Assembly: GCF_022810405.1 (NCBI RefSeq)
Contig: NZ_JALGQE010000007.1
Coordinates: 62,001 to 126,000 of the forward strand
Source: Rhodococcus sp. ARC_M5
GTDB taxonomy: Bacteria > Actinomycetota > Actinomycetes > Mycobacteriales > Mycobacteriaceae
DNA: 64,000 nucleotides
Direction: 5' to 3'
The notes under the pieces were generated by a model. That model was given only the letters and a program-made list of their open reading frames with translations. It was not told where the DNA came from and did no database searches. The first letter of the stretch is position 1. Every line of letters starts with the position of its first letter. Both the position numbers and the translations under genes were made by a program. Positions 29,111-38,117 of this stretch are shown piece after piece.

Positions 29111-30388
29111 TCAGTCTCGGACGTGCCCGTCGCCCCACACGGTCCATTTCGTCGAGGTCAATTCGGGCAATCCCATAGGTCCGCGCGCGTGCAGCTTCTG
29201 AGTCGAGATACCGATCTCGGCTCCGAAACCGAACTGCTCTCCGTCGGTGAACGCGGTGGAGGCGTTGACCATCACGGCGGCCGCGTCCACCCGCTGAGTG
29301 AACTCGCGCGCGGCACCGATGTCGGCGGCCACGATCGCCTCGGTGTGGCCGGTGCCATAGCGGTCGATGTGCTCGATCGCCTCGTCGATGCCGCTCACGA
29401 CCTTCAGCGCGATGTCGAGCGAGAGGTACTCCTGCGACCAGTCCTCGTCATTTGCGGGAACGAGCCCGGGCAGGTCCCCGTGCACCGTGACGCTGTGCAT
29501 CTGGAATGCCTGCAGCAGCCGCGGCACCAGGGTCTCGGCGATTGCGGCGTCGACCAGCACGGTTTCGGCGGCGTTGCAGACACTGACTCGACGAGTCTTG
29601 GCGTTGAGCACGATCTTCTCGGCCGTGTCCGGATCGGCTGAGGAGTGGATGTACACGTGGCAGTTTCCGACGCCGGTCTCGATGGTCGGGACCGTGGCAT
29701 CGCGCACCACCGCGGCGATCAATCCTGCGCCACCCCGGGGAATCACGACATCGACCAACCCGCGTGCCTGGATCAGGTGGGTGACTGTTGCGCGGTCTGC
29801 ACTGCCGAGCAACTGCACCGCGGCCTCGGGCAGGTCATGACTGCGCAACGCACCCTGCAGGGCATCGACGAGCGCGGTGTTGGACTGTGCGGCCGACGAC
29901 GAACCGCGCAGCAGCACCGCGTTACCGGACTTGAACGCGAGACCGAACGCGTCGACGGTGACGTTGGGGCGTGCCTCGTAGACCATGCCCACCACGCCCA
30001 GTGGGACCCGCATCTGCCGGATCTCGAGCCCGTTGGGAAGCGTCGAACCGCGGATGATCTCGCCGATCGGATCGGGTAGCCCGGCCACCTGTCGCAGTCC
30101 CGCCGCGATGCCGTCGATCCGCGACGCCGTCAGTCGTAGCCGGTCCAGCAGCCCCTCGTCGGTGCCCGCTGCCCGTGCGATCTCGATGTCGGCCGCATTC
30201 GCGGCCAGGACGGACTCGGCTGCGGCAACCACTGCGTCGGCAGCGGCGTGCAGCAGCGAGTCCTTCTGCGCGGTAGTCAGCAGCGCCAACGTACGCGAGG
30301 CGATCCGCGCCCGACGAGCGGCCGAGTGCACGTTCTCACGCTCGTCGACGGTCGTGGTCACCGATGCGGCCGAGACGGAAGCAGTCAT
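29111..30388 (-). CDS. proA: Glutamate-5-semialdehyde dehydrogenase
   Basis: ProA (gamma-glutamyl phosphate reductase) performs the second step of proline synthesis. It is 425 residues with [36 protein letters not shown], catalytic Cys in [15 protein letters not shown] and [14 protein letters not shown] [21 protein letters not shown] (partial quote). A TAGTGT -10 box ends exactly 7 bp before the ATG, predicting a leaderless mRNA. proB, its pathway partner, is about 21 kb away beyond the accessory block. Confidence 0.95.
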   Translation of the reverse strand: MTASVSAASVTTTVDERENVHSAARRARIASRTLALLTTAQKDSLLHAAADAVVAAAESVLAANAADIEIARAAGTDEGLLDRLRLTASRIDGIAAGLRQVAGLPDPIGEIIRGSTLPNGLEIRQMRVPLGVVGMVYEARPNVTVDAFGLAFKSGNAVLLRGSSSAAQSNTALVDALQGALRSHDLPEAAVQLLGSADRATVTHLIQARGLVDVVIPRGGAGLIAAVVRDATVPTIETGVGNCHVYIHSSADPDTAEKIVLNAKTRRVSVCNAAETVLVDAAIAETLVPRLLQAFQMHSVTVHGDLPGLVPANDEDWSQEYLSLDIALKVVSGIDEAIEHIDRYGTGHTEAIVAADIGAAREFTQRVDAAAVMVNASTAFTDGEQFGFGAEIGISTQKLHARGPMGLPELTSTKWTVWGDGHVRD

Positions 30389-30395
30389 GAACTAC

Positions 30396-30401
30396 ACACT
30401 A
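30396..30401 (-). promoter_or_regulatory. -10 element of leaderless proA
   Basis: Minus strand TAGTGT followed by 7 nt and the proA ATG. Confidence 0.45.
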
Positions 30402-30501
30402 ATGGGGGCCGGGAATGAGCCGCATCGCCGCGTCGTTGCAGCACAGCGTGGAGATCGCCGACGTCGCCGACGTCGATACCGACAGACCGGAGGAACCACC
30501 T

Positions 30502-31620
30502 GTGAGTGCCCTGTTCGAGCCACTGACATTGCGTGACGTCACCTTTCCCAACCGGGTGTGGATGGCACCGATGTGCCAGTACTCGGCCGACGACGCGGGC
30601 GACGATGTCGGTGTCGCGGGCGACTGGCATCGCACCCACCTGGTGAGCCGGGCGATCGGCGGTGCAGGCCTGATCATCACCGAAGCGACTGCGGTCAGCC
30701 CCGAGGGCCGCATCAGCCCGTCCGACCTGGGCATCTGGAACGACCGTCAGGCCGATGCACTGGCGAAGATCGTCGCCGAGATCTCGTCTTTCGGTACCGT
30801 TCCCGGCATCCAGCTGGCACACGCGGGCCGCAAGGCCTCGACCGCGGCACCCTGGTTGGGTGGCAAATCTCTGCCGGCCGAGGATCCACGGAGCTGGGAG
30901 ACCATCGGCCCGTCCGCAGTGGCATTCGGTGACTACTCGACCCCACGGGAGGCGACGGCCGAGGACATCGCGAAAATCGTCGACGACTTCCGAACCGCCG
31001 CGCAGCGCGCACTGAAGGCAGGATTCCAGGTAGCCGAGATTCACGGTGCGCACGGTTACCTGTTGCACCAATTCCTCTCGCCCGCCAGCAACACTCGTAC
31101 CGACGCGTACGGCGGAGACTTCGCGGGCCGCACGCGGCTGCTGCTCGAGGTGGTCGACGCGGTCCGTGAGGTGTGGCCGGAGAATCTTCCGGTGTTCGTT
31201 CGCCTGTCGGCAACCGATTGGCTCGACGAGCCCGAGAACAGTGCAAATGCGGCCGAATTGGAGGCCCCGAGCTGGACGTCGGATCAGACGGTGGCGTTGT
31301 CGCAGATCCTCACCGAACACGGAGTCGATCTGGTCGATACCTCCACCGGCGGCAACGTACACGCCAAAATTCCGGTCGGTCCCGGCTATCAGGTTCCGTT
31401 CGCGCGGCGCATCCAGAACGAGACGACGATGCCCGCCGCCGCGGTCGGCATGATCACCGAACCGAAGCAGGCCGAGGACATCGTCTCGCTCGGTGAGGCA
31501 ACGGCTGTTCTACTGGCACGCGAATTGCTGCGTGACCCGTACTGGCCGCGACGCGCCGCGCGTGAACTCGGCGTCGAGATGCTCCCGGCCGTTGCGCCGC
31601 AGTACGAGCGGGCCTACTGA
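30502..31620 (+). CDS. Old yellow enzyme family NADH:flavin oxidoreductase
   Basis: This is a 372-residue FMN-dependent ene-reductase of the YqjM-like branch: FEPLTLRDVTFPNRVWMAPMCQYSA at the N-terminus (key Cys in MCQYSA), QLAHAGRKAS, EIHGAHGYLLHQFLSP, and TGGNVHAKIPVGPGYQ. Such enzymes reduce activated C=C bonds with NAD(P)H. The GTG start at 30502 has GGAGGA seven bases upstream; an in-frame ATG at 30415 overlaps the proA promoter and lacks a ribosome site. It converges on the hydroxyacid dehydrogenase gene with a 4-bp gap. Confidence 0.9.
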   Translation: MSALFEPLTLRDVTFPNRVWMAPMCQYSADDAGDDVGVAGDWHRTHLVSRAIGGAGLIITEATAVSPEGRISPSDLGIWNDRQADALAKIVAEISSFGTVPGIQLAHAGRKASTAAPWLGGKSLPAEDPRSWETIGPSAVAFGDYSTPREATAEDIAKIVDDFRTAAQRALKAGFQVAEIHGAHGYLLHQFLSPASNTRTDAYGGDFAGRTRLLLEVVDAVREVWPENLPVFVRLSATDWLDEPENSANAAELEAPSWTSDQTVALSQILTEHGVDLVDTSTGGNVHAKIPVGPGYQVPFARRIQNETTMPAAAVGMITEPKQAEDIVSLGEATAVLLARELLRDPYWPRRAARELGVEMLPAVAPQYERAY

Positions 31621-31624
31621 GAGT

Positions 31625-32581
31625 TCAGACCACGAACCCGAGCTTCTTGTCCACGACGTTGAGCAACGGTTCTCCCCGCGAGTACCGACGTGCGTTGTCG
31701 GCGAACACTTCTGCGAGTCGCTGCTTCCACCCGGAGGCATCGCCGCTCATGTGCGGGGTCACGATCACGTTCTCGGCCGTCCACAGCGGATGGTCGGCCG
31801 AGAGCGGCTCGGTCTCGAACACGTCGAGCGCGGCACCTGCGATGTGCCCGCTGTCCAGGTGGGCCAGCAGTGCGTCGGTGTCGAGCAACTCCCCCCGGCC
31901 CACGTTCACTATGCGCGAGCCGGGCTTCATCGCAGCCAGTACCGAATCGTCGACCATTCCCCTCGTCCGATCGGTCAGCGGGGCGACCAGCACCAGGTAG
32001 TCGGCCCGAGCTACCTCGGACACCAGATCGGCACTGGCATGGACGGTGCCGAAATCTCGGTCGCCCTCTCGTGCCGTGCGGCCCACTCCCGAGACCGACA
32101 TTCCCACCGCTGTCAGCAAGCTCGCGATGGCGCGCCCGATCGCTCCGGTGCCCACGATCATTGCGTGGGAACCGTCGATACGCTCGGTCTCGCGGTGCTG
32201 CCAGACCTTCGAATGCTGCAGTGCGCGCGAACGTTCGGAGTCCTTGGCGAACGCCAGAATCTGCGCCAGCACGAACTCCGCGATCGGCCTGTCGAACACT
32301 CCCCGCGAATTGGTCACGATCACATCGGAATCGACCAGCTCGTCGAACATCAACGAGTCGACGCCTGCCGCCGCGATGTGAATCCATTTCAGCGAGCCGC
32401 AACGCGGCCACGCTGATCGGACTGCGGGAGAAAAGAAGTCCCACAGCAGCAACGCATCGGCACCGTCGACTGCGTCATCGAGGGTCTCGGCGGTGGCGTA
32501 CCTGATGTCGGCGACCTCCGCGACGGAGTCGAGTCCGTCGGGAAGGTCGCCGGCGTGCAGCACGACGAGGACCGGTGTCAC
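31625..32581 (-). CDS. D-isomer specific 2-hydroxyacid dehydrogenase
   Basis: The 318-residue NAD-dependent dehydrogenase has the Rossmann motif GTGAIGRAIASLL, catalytic Arg in NVGRGELLDTDAL, Glu in DVFETEPLSADHPLW and His in VIVTPHMSGD. It could reduce a 2-oxo acid or oxidise a D-2-hydroxy acid; the substrate is unknown. The GTG start lies 2 bp after the transporter stop, so both belong to one transcript at the end of the putative ectoine-catabolic array. Confidence 0.85.
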   Translation of the reverse strand: MTPVLVVLHAGDLPDGLDSVAEVADIRYATAETLDDAVDGADALLLWDFFSPAVRSAWPRCGSLKWIHIAAAGVDSLMFDELVDSDVIVTNSRGVFDRPIAEFVLAQILAFAKDSERSRALQHSKVWQHRETERIDGSHAMIVGTGAIGRAIASLLTAVGMSVSGVGRTAREGDRDFGTVHASADLVSEVARADYLVLVAPLTDRTRGMVDDSVLAAMKPGSRIVNVGRGELLDTDALLAHLDSGHIAGAALDVFETEPLSADHPLWTAENVIVTPHMSGDASGWKQRLAEVFADNARRYSRGEPLLNVVDKKLGFVV

Positions 32582-32583
32582 TG

Positions 32584-34014
32584 CTACTTCTTCTTGTATC
32601 CGACGAGCTCGACGCCCGACGCGGCCACCTCGTCGTCGTTGTCACCGGGGCACTGGGTTCCGCGAAGCGAGCGGCCTGCGGTTTCCGGCATCAACAGAAT
32701 TGGCACGAAGGCGATGGCAGCCGCGATCATCATGTACCAACCCGGAATCAGATTGGACCCGGTTCGGTCGATCAGGAACGTCAGAATCAGTGGAGCCGTA
32801 CCGCCGAAGAGCGCCGTCGAGACGTTGTATCCGATGGCGAACGCTCCGTAACGCACCTGAGTGGGGAACAGCGCGGGCAGAGTCGACGACACACAGGAGC
32901 ACATGATGACCAACAACACTCCGAGACCGAGCAGGCCGATACTCTGGCCGATCAGTCCGGTGTTGATGATCAGCAGGAACAGCGGAACGCTGAACACGAA
33001 GTACCCGACGCAGGCCACCAGCAGCAACGGCTTTCGGCCCACCCGGTCGGACAGGGCGCCGATCGGGTTGATGATCGCCATCATGACGATCATGATGGCC
33101 ACGAGGGTGAAGTTGGACTGAGTCGTGCTGTGCCCCAACGTGTCGCTGAGGTACGAGGGCAAGAACGTCAGCACCGTGTAGTAGGCGATGTTCAGTAGCA
33201 GGACGAATCCCATCAGGATCAGGATCCGCTGCCAGTACGTCATGGTGGCCTTGAGCGAGGTGACGGCTCCGCCTGCACCCTCTTCCACCGTGCCGCCGTC
33301 TTCCTTCGCTTCGGCGAACACCGGAGAATCCTCCAGCCTGGTCCGCAGCCACAGCGCAACGATGCCCAACGGGAGAGTCACCAGGAACGGGATTCGCCAG
33401 CCCCAGGCCTCCATGGTCTCGTCACCGAGCCCGACGTTGAGCAGGGTGCACAGGGAGGCACCGCCCACGGTGCCGGCCAGGGTTCCGAATTCGAGGAACG
33501 ATCCGAAGAATCCGCGGCGCTTGTCCGGCGCATATTCGGCCATGAACACTGCTGCGCCACCGTATTCACCACCGGTGGAGAAACCCTGAACCAATCGGCA
33601 GACGAGCAGTAGCAACGGTGCGGCAATGCCGATGGTGTCGAATGTCGGCAGCACACCGATCGTCGCCGTGGCCAACGTCATCATCGTGACGGTCAGTACG
33701 AGGACCTTCTGACGACCGATGCGGTCGCCGAGCGGGCCGAGCACGATGCCGCCGATGGGCCGAATGATGAACGACGCGGCCAACACGGCGAACGTGGAGA
33801 GCAGGTTCGCTCCCCCGTCGTCGGACGGGAAGAAATTCGCGGCGATATAGACGGCCAGGTAGCCGTACACCGCGTAGTCGAACCACTCGACGGCATTGCC
33901 GAGCGCGGACCCGCCGATGGCGCGGTGCAGGATCTTGGTCTCATCCGGGCTCAGAGTGTCGGTGCTCGGGGGATATCCGGTCGGCGATGCTGCCGACCCT
34001 GATTTTTCGGTCAC
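32584..34014 (-). CDS. MHS-family (ProP/KgtP-like) MFS symporter
   Basis: This is a 476-residue transporter with 12 hydrophobic spans of the metabolite:H+ symporter branch. Evidence: the N-terminal GNAVEWFDYAVYGYLAVYIA, FIIRPIGGIVLGPLGDRIGR, QGFSTGGEYGGAAVFMAEYA, and the second-half DRVGRKPLLL. Family members import osmolytes (proline, betaine, ectoine) or oxo-acids. Next to an ectoine-hydrolase-like gene, import of ectoine or a related solute is a reasonable guess. GTG 34014 follows GAGAGG; the in-frame extension upstream is GC-poor and lacks a ribosome site. Confidence 0.88.
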   Translation of the reverse strand: MTEKSGSAASPTGYPPSTDTLSPDETKILHRAIGGSALGNAVEWFDYAVYGYLAVYIAANFFPSDDGGANLLSTFAVLAASFIIRPIGGIVLGPLGDRIGRQKVLVLTVTMMTLATATIGVLPTFDTIGIAAPLLLLVCRLVQGFSTGGEYGGAAVFMAEYAPDKRRGFFGSFLEFGTLAGTVGGASLCTLLNVGLGDETMEAWGWRIPFLVTLPLGIVALWLRTRLEDSPVFAEAKEDGGTVEEGAGGAVTSLKATMTYWQRILILMGFVLLLNIAYYTVLTFLPSYLSDTLGHSTTQSNFTLVAIMIVMMAIINPIGALSDRVGRKPLLLVACVGYFVFSVPLFLLIINTGLIGQSIGLLGLGVLLVIMCSCVSSTLPALFPTQVRYGAFAIGYNVSTALFGGTAPLILTFLIDRTGSNLIPGWYMMIAAAIAFVPILLMPETAGRSLRGTQCPGDNDDEVAASGVELVGYKKK

Positions 34015-34128
34015 GGTCGAAATACCTCTCGCTTTTGTGGACAAAGTGGAGCGTCGGTGTGGTACTTCGCAGCGTTCGACATTACGACGATAGGGAACAT
34101 GCCTTTCGGCCAACCCCCTCCGGCAAAG

Positions 34129-35358
34129 CTAAAGCCCTGGTAGCGCAGCAATTCTGGTGGCGATCAACGCGTACGCCCTTGCGCTGTCGGTCAATTGCTG
34201 CACGGCCACCGATTCGTCCGGCCGATGTGCCTGGTTTTCGATCTCCCCCGGACCGAGCACGACGGTGTCGATACCCATCTGATGTGCCACGAAACCACCA
34301 TCGCACGATGCGGTCCAAATGTCAGTTAATTCGGCAGGAGTGGAGCCCGCGGAACGACCATTCGGTACAAATCGGGCGTCTATGACCGATTGCACTGCGG
34401 TGGTGACCAATCCGTGGTTCACGCTGGTCAAATACCCCGGCATTTCCATCGAGATCGTGATGTCGACATCGATTCCGGAGCCGGTCAGTTCCGCCGATTC
34501 GATGCGCGACCGCAGGTCGCCGACCACACCGGCAGCGCTCTCACCCGGCAGGAGCCGACGATCGACGGTGAGCACACACCGGTCGGCAACCATCGAGGTG
34601 CCCGTGCCTCCCTCGATCGTCCCCACATTCCAGGTGGCCGGGCCCAGATCGGGGTCGGGGTTGGCATCCAACTCCGCCTGCGAGCCCTCGATGATCCCGA
34701 TGATCCGCGCTGCGGCCGAGATGGCGTTGGCTCCGTTGCGCGGCTGCCCCGCATGCGCAGACCGGCCCCGAACTTCGATCTCGATATTCGCCGCACCTCG
34801 GCACCCGACGATCGTGACCAGGTCCGTCGGCTCTGCCACCACGCAGCAACTGTAATTTCGTTGCTCCGACTCGGCGACGAACGCTCGGATACCGAGGCCG
34901 GTGTCCTCCTCGTCGACCAGACAGGCCAGAGTCATCGGATGCTCGTCCGCAAGCCCTGCACGATGCACTGCGGCCATCGCCGCCACCACCGCGGCCAGGC
35001 CGCCCTTCATATCGCAGGCCCCGCGACCGACGATGCGGCCATCCCTGACCACCGCGGAGAAGGGGTCCGTGGTCCAGCCCGTTCCTGCGGGAACCACGTC
35101 GGAATGACCGACGAACAGCACACCTGGTCGCTCGGCCGATCCGATCGACACGAAGACGTTGGGCCTGCCAGGAGCTACCTCGACAGTCCGAACGTCGAAT
35201 CCCAGTGCCCGACAGTGTTCGGCAAGAACTTTCGCCGTCGCTTCTTCGGTGTCACCCGGATTCTCACCGCCCGCGTCGATCAACGACGTAGTCAGAGAAA
35301 CGATTTCCTGCGCGTCTATCGAATCGAGCAGGGTCCGTTCGGAACTCGTGACCGTCAT
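34129..35358 (-). CDS. M20 family (ArgE/DapE-like) deacylase
   Basis: The 409-residue zinc amidohydrolase has the metal ligands and base in VLFVGHSDVVPAG, GRGACDMKGGLAA, VDEEDTG and VVAEPTDL, and the final His in IENQAHRPDES. It is coupled to the aminotransferase (ATGA at 35355-35358), and two genes below the DoeA-like hydrolase. Deacetylation of N-acetyl-diaminobutyrate is a plausible role, which in known pathways is done by an unrelated M14-type DoeB. The RSAGSTPA repeat peptide interrupts it at residues 334-342, just before the conserved CDGGFVAHQMGIDTVVLGPG. Confidence 0.83.
   Translation of the reverse strand: MTVTSSERTLLDSIDAQEIVSLTTSLIDAGGENPGDTEEATAKVLAEHCRALGFDVRTVEVAPGRPNVFVSIGSAERPGVLFVGHSDVVPAGTGWTTDPFSAVVRDGRIVGRGACDMKGGLAAVVAAMAAVHRAGLADEHPMTLACLVDEEDTGLGIRAFVAESEQRNYSCCVVAEPTDLVTIVGCRGAANIEIEVRGRSAHAGQPRNGANAISAAARIIGIIEGSQAELDANPDPDLGPATWNVGTIEGGTGTSMVADRCVLTVDRRLLPGESAAGVVGDLRSRIESAELTGSGIDVDITISMEMPGYLTSVNHGLVTTAVQSVIDARFVPNGRSAGSTPAELTDIWTASCDGGFVAHQMGIDTVVLGPGEIENQAHRPDESVAVQQLTDSARAYALIATRIAALPGL
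34333..34359 (-). repeat. Dispersed RSAGSTPA repeat, copy in the M20 gene
   Basis: This 27-bp copy differs by one base from the array copies (CCCGC for CCTGC) and is read in the same frame (GRSAGSTPA). The changed base weakens the hairpin stem. Confidence 0.85.
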
Positions 35359-36713
35359 CGAGTGGGGTCGGAGGCCAGCAGGTGCTTGGACTTCTCCACC
35401 GCCACAGCGAGCCGTCTGATTCCCTCGTCGATTCGTTCGGGAGTGGACGAGGCGAAGCACAGCCGCAGCGAATCATGGAACTTTCCGCCCACCGACAACG
35501 CCGGTCCGGGAATGTAGGCCACTCCCTCGGCCAGCGCCGTTTCGAACAGGTCCTGCGTCGAGAAGTCGACATCGTTGCCGCGCAACGTCGCCCAGAGGAA
35601 GAACCCTCCCTCGGGATCCGTCGTCGACATCGACTCGCCGAAGTGCTTGGCGATGCTGTTCTGCATCGCGACCTTGCGGGGCAGGTACACCGAGGCCAAC
35701 GATCGAAGATGCTCGTCGAGCAGGCCGCGCCGGATGTACTCGGCCACCATCCGCTGACCGGGCAGATTGGTGCACGTGTCCATGGCCTGTTTGGCGTTGA
35801 TGATCATGTGCCGAGCCTCGGGGGCGGCGTCCACCCAGCCCACTCGCAGGCCAGGAGCGATCATCTTGGAAAAGGTCCGTACCGAGAAGATCAACGGATC
35901 GTTCGGACTGAGCGCGCCGAAACTGGGAATCGGATCACCCGAGAATCGGAGCAGGCCGTACGGATCGTCGTCCAGAATCACCGAACCCCACTGGTGTGCA
36001 AGCTCGATGAGCAGCCGTCGACGTTCGAGCGACAGGGTGACCCCGGACGGGTTCTGGAAGTTGGGGATGACGTAGATCATCTTCGGTAGTCGACCTGCGC
36101 GCTCGACGAGCTCGGGCAACGCCTCGACGATGAGGCCGTCACTGTCCATCGGGGCTTCGAGAATGTCGCCTCCGTAGCTGAGCACGGTGGCGGTTCCGTT
36201 GGTGTACGTGGGACTTTCGACGATAACCAGGTCACCCGGATCGATGAACAACTTGCATGCGATGTCGAGCCCCTGCATTCCGCCGGAGGTGATCACCACA
36301 CGCTCCTCGGACGTGGGTTCGCCCACCGAATCGAGATAGGAGAGCAACGCATCGAGCAGGCCGGGGTCGCCTTCGGTGGCACCGTAGTCGAACGCGTCCG
36401 CGGTGAGCACACTGCCGGCGATCTCGGTGAACGCCGCAGCCGGAACCGTCTCGGCCGCAGGCGATCCCATTGCGAATCGAACGATGTCGTGTTTCTGTGC
36501 GGCGAGCAGCGATGTCGACGAGTCGATCACGGACCCGACCAGCTTGTCGGTTCGGAGGGCCCAGGGAATGGCAGGAGTGGAGCCTGCGGAACGACCCTTT
36601 GCGGCAGGAGTGGAGCCTGCGGAACGATTTTGGGTGGCAGGAGTGGAGCCTGCGGAACGACCGGTTGGGGCAGGAGTGGAGCCTGCGGAACGACCTTGGG
36701 TGGATGCGGTCAT
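35355..36713 (-). CDS. Fold-type I PLP aminotransferase with repeat-built N-terminus
   Basis: The 452-residue class I/II aminotransferase resembles the MocR/2-aminoadipate aminotransferase catalytic domain but has no HTH. Conserved parts are VVITSGGMQGLDIACKLF, VVESPTYTNG, IYVIPNFQNPSG, ILDDDPYGLLRF and PLP-lysine SVRTFSKMIAPGLRVGW. The first 50 residues are almost entirely four GRSAGSTPA repeats with two-residue spacers; recognisable domain starts at IPWALRTDKLVG. The start at 36713 is fixed by AAGGAG and by the upstream stop 2 bp away. In the putative ectoine pathway it could transaminate diaminobutyrate or a downstream amino acid; the substrate is unproven. Confidence 0.85.
   Translation of the reverse strand: MTASTQGRSAGSTPAPTGRSAGSTPATQNRSAGSTPAAKGRSAGSTPAIPWALRTDKLVGSVIDSSTSLLAAQKHDIVRFAMGSPAAETVPAAAFTEIAGSVLTADAFDYGATEGDPGLLDALLSYLDSVGEPTSEERVVITSGGMQGLDIACKLFIDPGDLVIVESPTYTNGTATVLSYGGDILEAPMDSDGLIVEALPELVERAGRLPKMIYVIPNFQNPSGVTLSLERRRLLIELAHQWGSVILDDDPYGLLRFSGDPIPSFGALSPNDPLIFSVRTFSKMIAPGLRVGWVDAAPEARHMIINAKQAMDTCTNLPGQRMVAEYIRRGLLDEHLRSLASVYLPRKVAMQNSIAKHFGESMSTTDPEGGFFLWATLRGNDVDFSTQDLFETALAEGVAYIPGPALSVGGKFHDSLRLCFASSTPERIDEGIRRLAVAVEKSKHLLASDPTR
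36570..36695 (-). repeat. Tandem array of four RSAGSTPA repeats, 33-bp period
   Basis: Copies start at 36570, 36603, 36636 and 36669, exactly 33 bp (11 codons) apart. Each has about 27 conserved bases and a 6-bp variable spacer. The encoded unit is [G/N]RSAGSTPA plus two residues (PT, TQ, AK). The spacers are too short and coding, so it is not a CRISPR. Confidence 0.92.
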
Positions 36714-36715
36714 GC

Positions 36716-38005
36716 TCACTCCTTCGTCAGTAGTTCTCGGGGGTACGCGGTGAAGGTTTCGAGGCCGTTCTCGGTGACGCGAACGGCCTCGGATACCTCG
36801 TATCCGTAGTCGTCCATCCACATTCCGCCGATGATGTGGAAGGTCATGTTCTCGGCGAGTACCGTCTCGTCGTCGGTTCGCAGGCTCACGGTGCGCTCAC
36901 CCCAGTCGGGTGCGTAGGCGATGCCGATCGAGTAGCCGATGCGCGACGGCTTGTGCAGTCCGTGCTTGGCCAAGCTCGTGTTCCATACCTGCGCCAGGTC
37001 GGTGGCGGTGACGCCGGCCCGCACGGTCGCAAGCACGTCGTTCAATGCTTCTCCGGTGGACTTGGCGAGGTAATCCAAACGCGGACTTGGCTTTCCGAGC
37101 ACGATCGTGCGTGCCATCGGGATGTGGTAGCGCCGGAACACCCCGGCCAGTTCGACGACGGTGGTCTCGCCCCGCACGAAGGGTTGGTGCGACCAGGTCA
37201 GATGCGGGGTGTCGGCTCCGGCTCCGGTGGGCAGCATCGGCACGATGGCCGGATGGTCGCCGCCGAACTCCGCGGTGCCGCGCACCTGTGCGTTCATGAT
37301 GGCGGCGGCCGCGTCGCACTGCCGTTCACCGACCGAGATCGACTGGTACGCAGCCGACATCGCTGCTTCGCAGACCGTCGCGGCACCGCGCATCAGGGCG
37401 ATCTCCGCGGGCGACTTGACCACACGTACCCAGTTGATGAGCTCGTAGGAGTCGGTGAAGCGGTATTCGGGCAGCGACTTCACCAGGGCCTCGAATGCCT
37501 TGGGACTGAAGTAGTACGAGTCCATCTCCAGACCCACCTGGCCGTGCTCGAAGTTGTTCACCAGTCCCAGTTCACGCAGCTTCGCGGCAACCCAGACGAA
37601 GGGGTGAGTGTCCCTGCGCTGCACGAACGTTTCGGGGTAGCCGAACGTCCGATCCTGCGGCAGCCACGACGTGCGAAACGCTCCGTTGGCGTCCATCTCA
37701 CGGGCGAAGAAGTACATCTCGCCGTCGAGAGGCACGTACAGCATCTGCGGGGTGTAGAACGAGAGCGCGTTGTACCCCAGCAGGTAGTAGAGATTGGCGG
37801 GATCGGTGACGATCAGCGCCGTGAGGTGCTGCGCTGCCATCCGCTCTCGGACGGCAGCGAGCCGGGCGGCGTACTCCTCGTCGGTGAACGTGATCGGCGT
37901 GCTGTTCGGAACATCGGGGTACCGAGCCAGGCCGGGAGCGGCCCGTCCTGTGGTCTCGTCGGGTCCGAGTGCGGTGACGTAGGCGGCGTCGGGTGAGTCG
38001 TTCAC
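36716..38005 (-). CDS. doeA: M24 family hydrolase resembling ectoine hydrolase DoeA/EutD
   Basis: This is a 429-residue pita-bread-fold (M24) protein. Its sequence resembles ectoine hydrolase rather than generic Xaa-Pro peptidases: GGDHPAIVPMLPTGAGADTP (substrate pocket), PHLTWSHQPFVRGETT, FRRYHIPMARTIVLGKP, GYSIGIAYAPDWGERTVSLR and FHIIGGMWMDDYGYEVSEAV all match my recollection of DoeA. Typical M24 metal ligands are partly replaced, as expected for DoeA-type enzymes. It would open the ectoine ring to N-acetyl-diaminobutyrate. GTG 38005 has AAGGGGG six bases upstream; GTG 38011 is too close. A GntR-type palindrome precedes it. A related cyclic amidine or creatinase-like substrate remains possible. 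Confidence 0.75.
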   Translation of the reverse strand: MNDSPDAAYVTALGPDETTGRAAPGLARYPDVPNSTPITFTDEEYAARLAAVRERMAAQHLTALIVTDPANLYYLLGYNALSFYTPQMLYVPLDGEMYFFAREMDANGAFRTSWLPQDRTFGYPETFVQRRDTHPFVWVAAKLRELGLVNNFEHGQVGLEMDSYYFSPKAFEALVKSLPEYRFTDSYELINWVRVVKSPAEIALMRGAATVCEAAMSAAYQSISVGERQCDAAAAIMNAQVRGTAEFGGDHPAIVPMLPTGAGADTPHLTWSHQPFVRGETTVVELAGVFRRYHIPMARTIVLGKPSPRLDYLAKSTGEALNDVLATVRAGVTATDLAQVWNTSLAKHGLHKPSRIGYSIGIAYAPDWGERTVSLRTDDETVLAENMTFHIIGGMWMDDYGYEVSEAVRVTENGLETFTAYPRELLTKE

Positions 38006-38036
38006 GGGCACCCCCTTCGGTGGGGTCGATTTAGTA

Positions 38037-38050
38037 GATTGTTGACAATC
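38037..38050. promoter_or_regulatory. Palindromic operator upstream of doeA-like gene
   Basis: GATTGTTGACAATC: 6-bp arms GATTGT/ACAATC around TG. The same sequence, reverse-complemented, is found at 44521-44534. It lies in the 112-bp gap between the FadR-type regulator gene and the doeA-like gene, overlapping the likely core promoter. It is probably the binding site of that regulator. Confidence 0.6.
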
Positions 38051-38117
38051 AGGCTAAGCGCTGATGTGAGGGGTGCGCAAGACTTCGGATGTAAATGCTG
38101 TGTTGCGGGGCCGGTGA

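Noticed and set aside
36570..36695. CRISPR array
   Set aside because: Repeats are regularly spaced but spacers are only 6 bp, the array is coding and in frame, and no cas genes are present.
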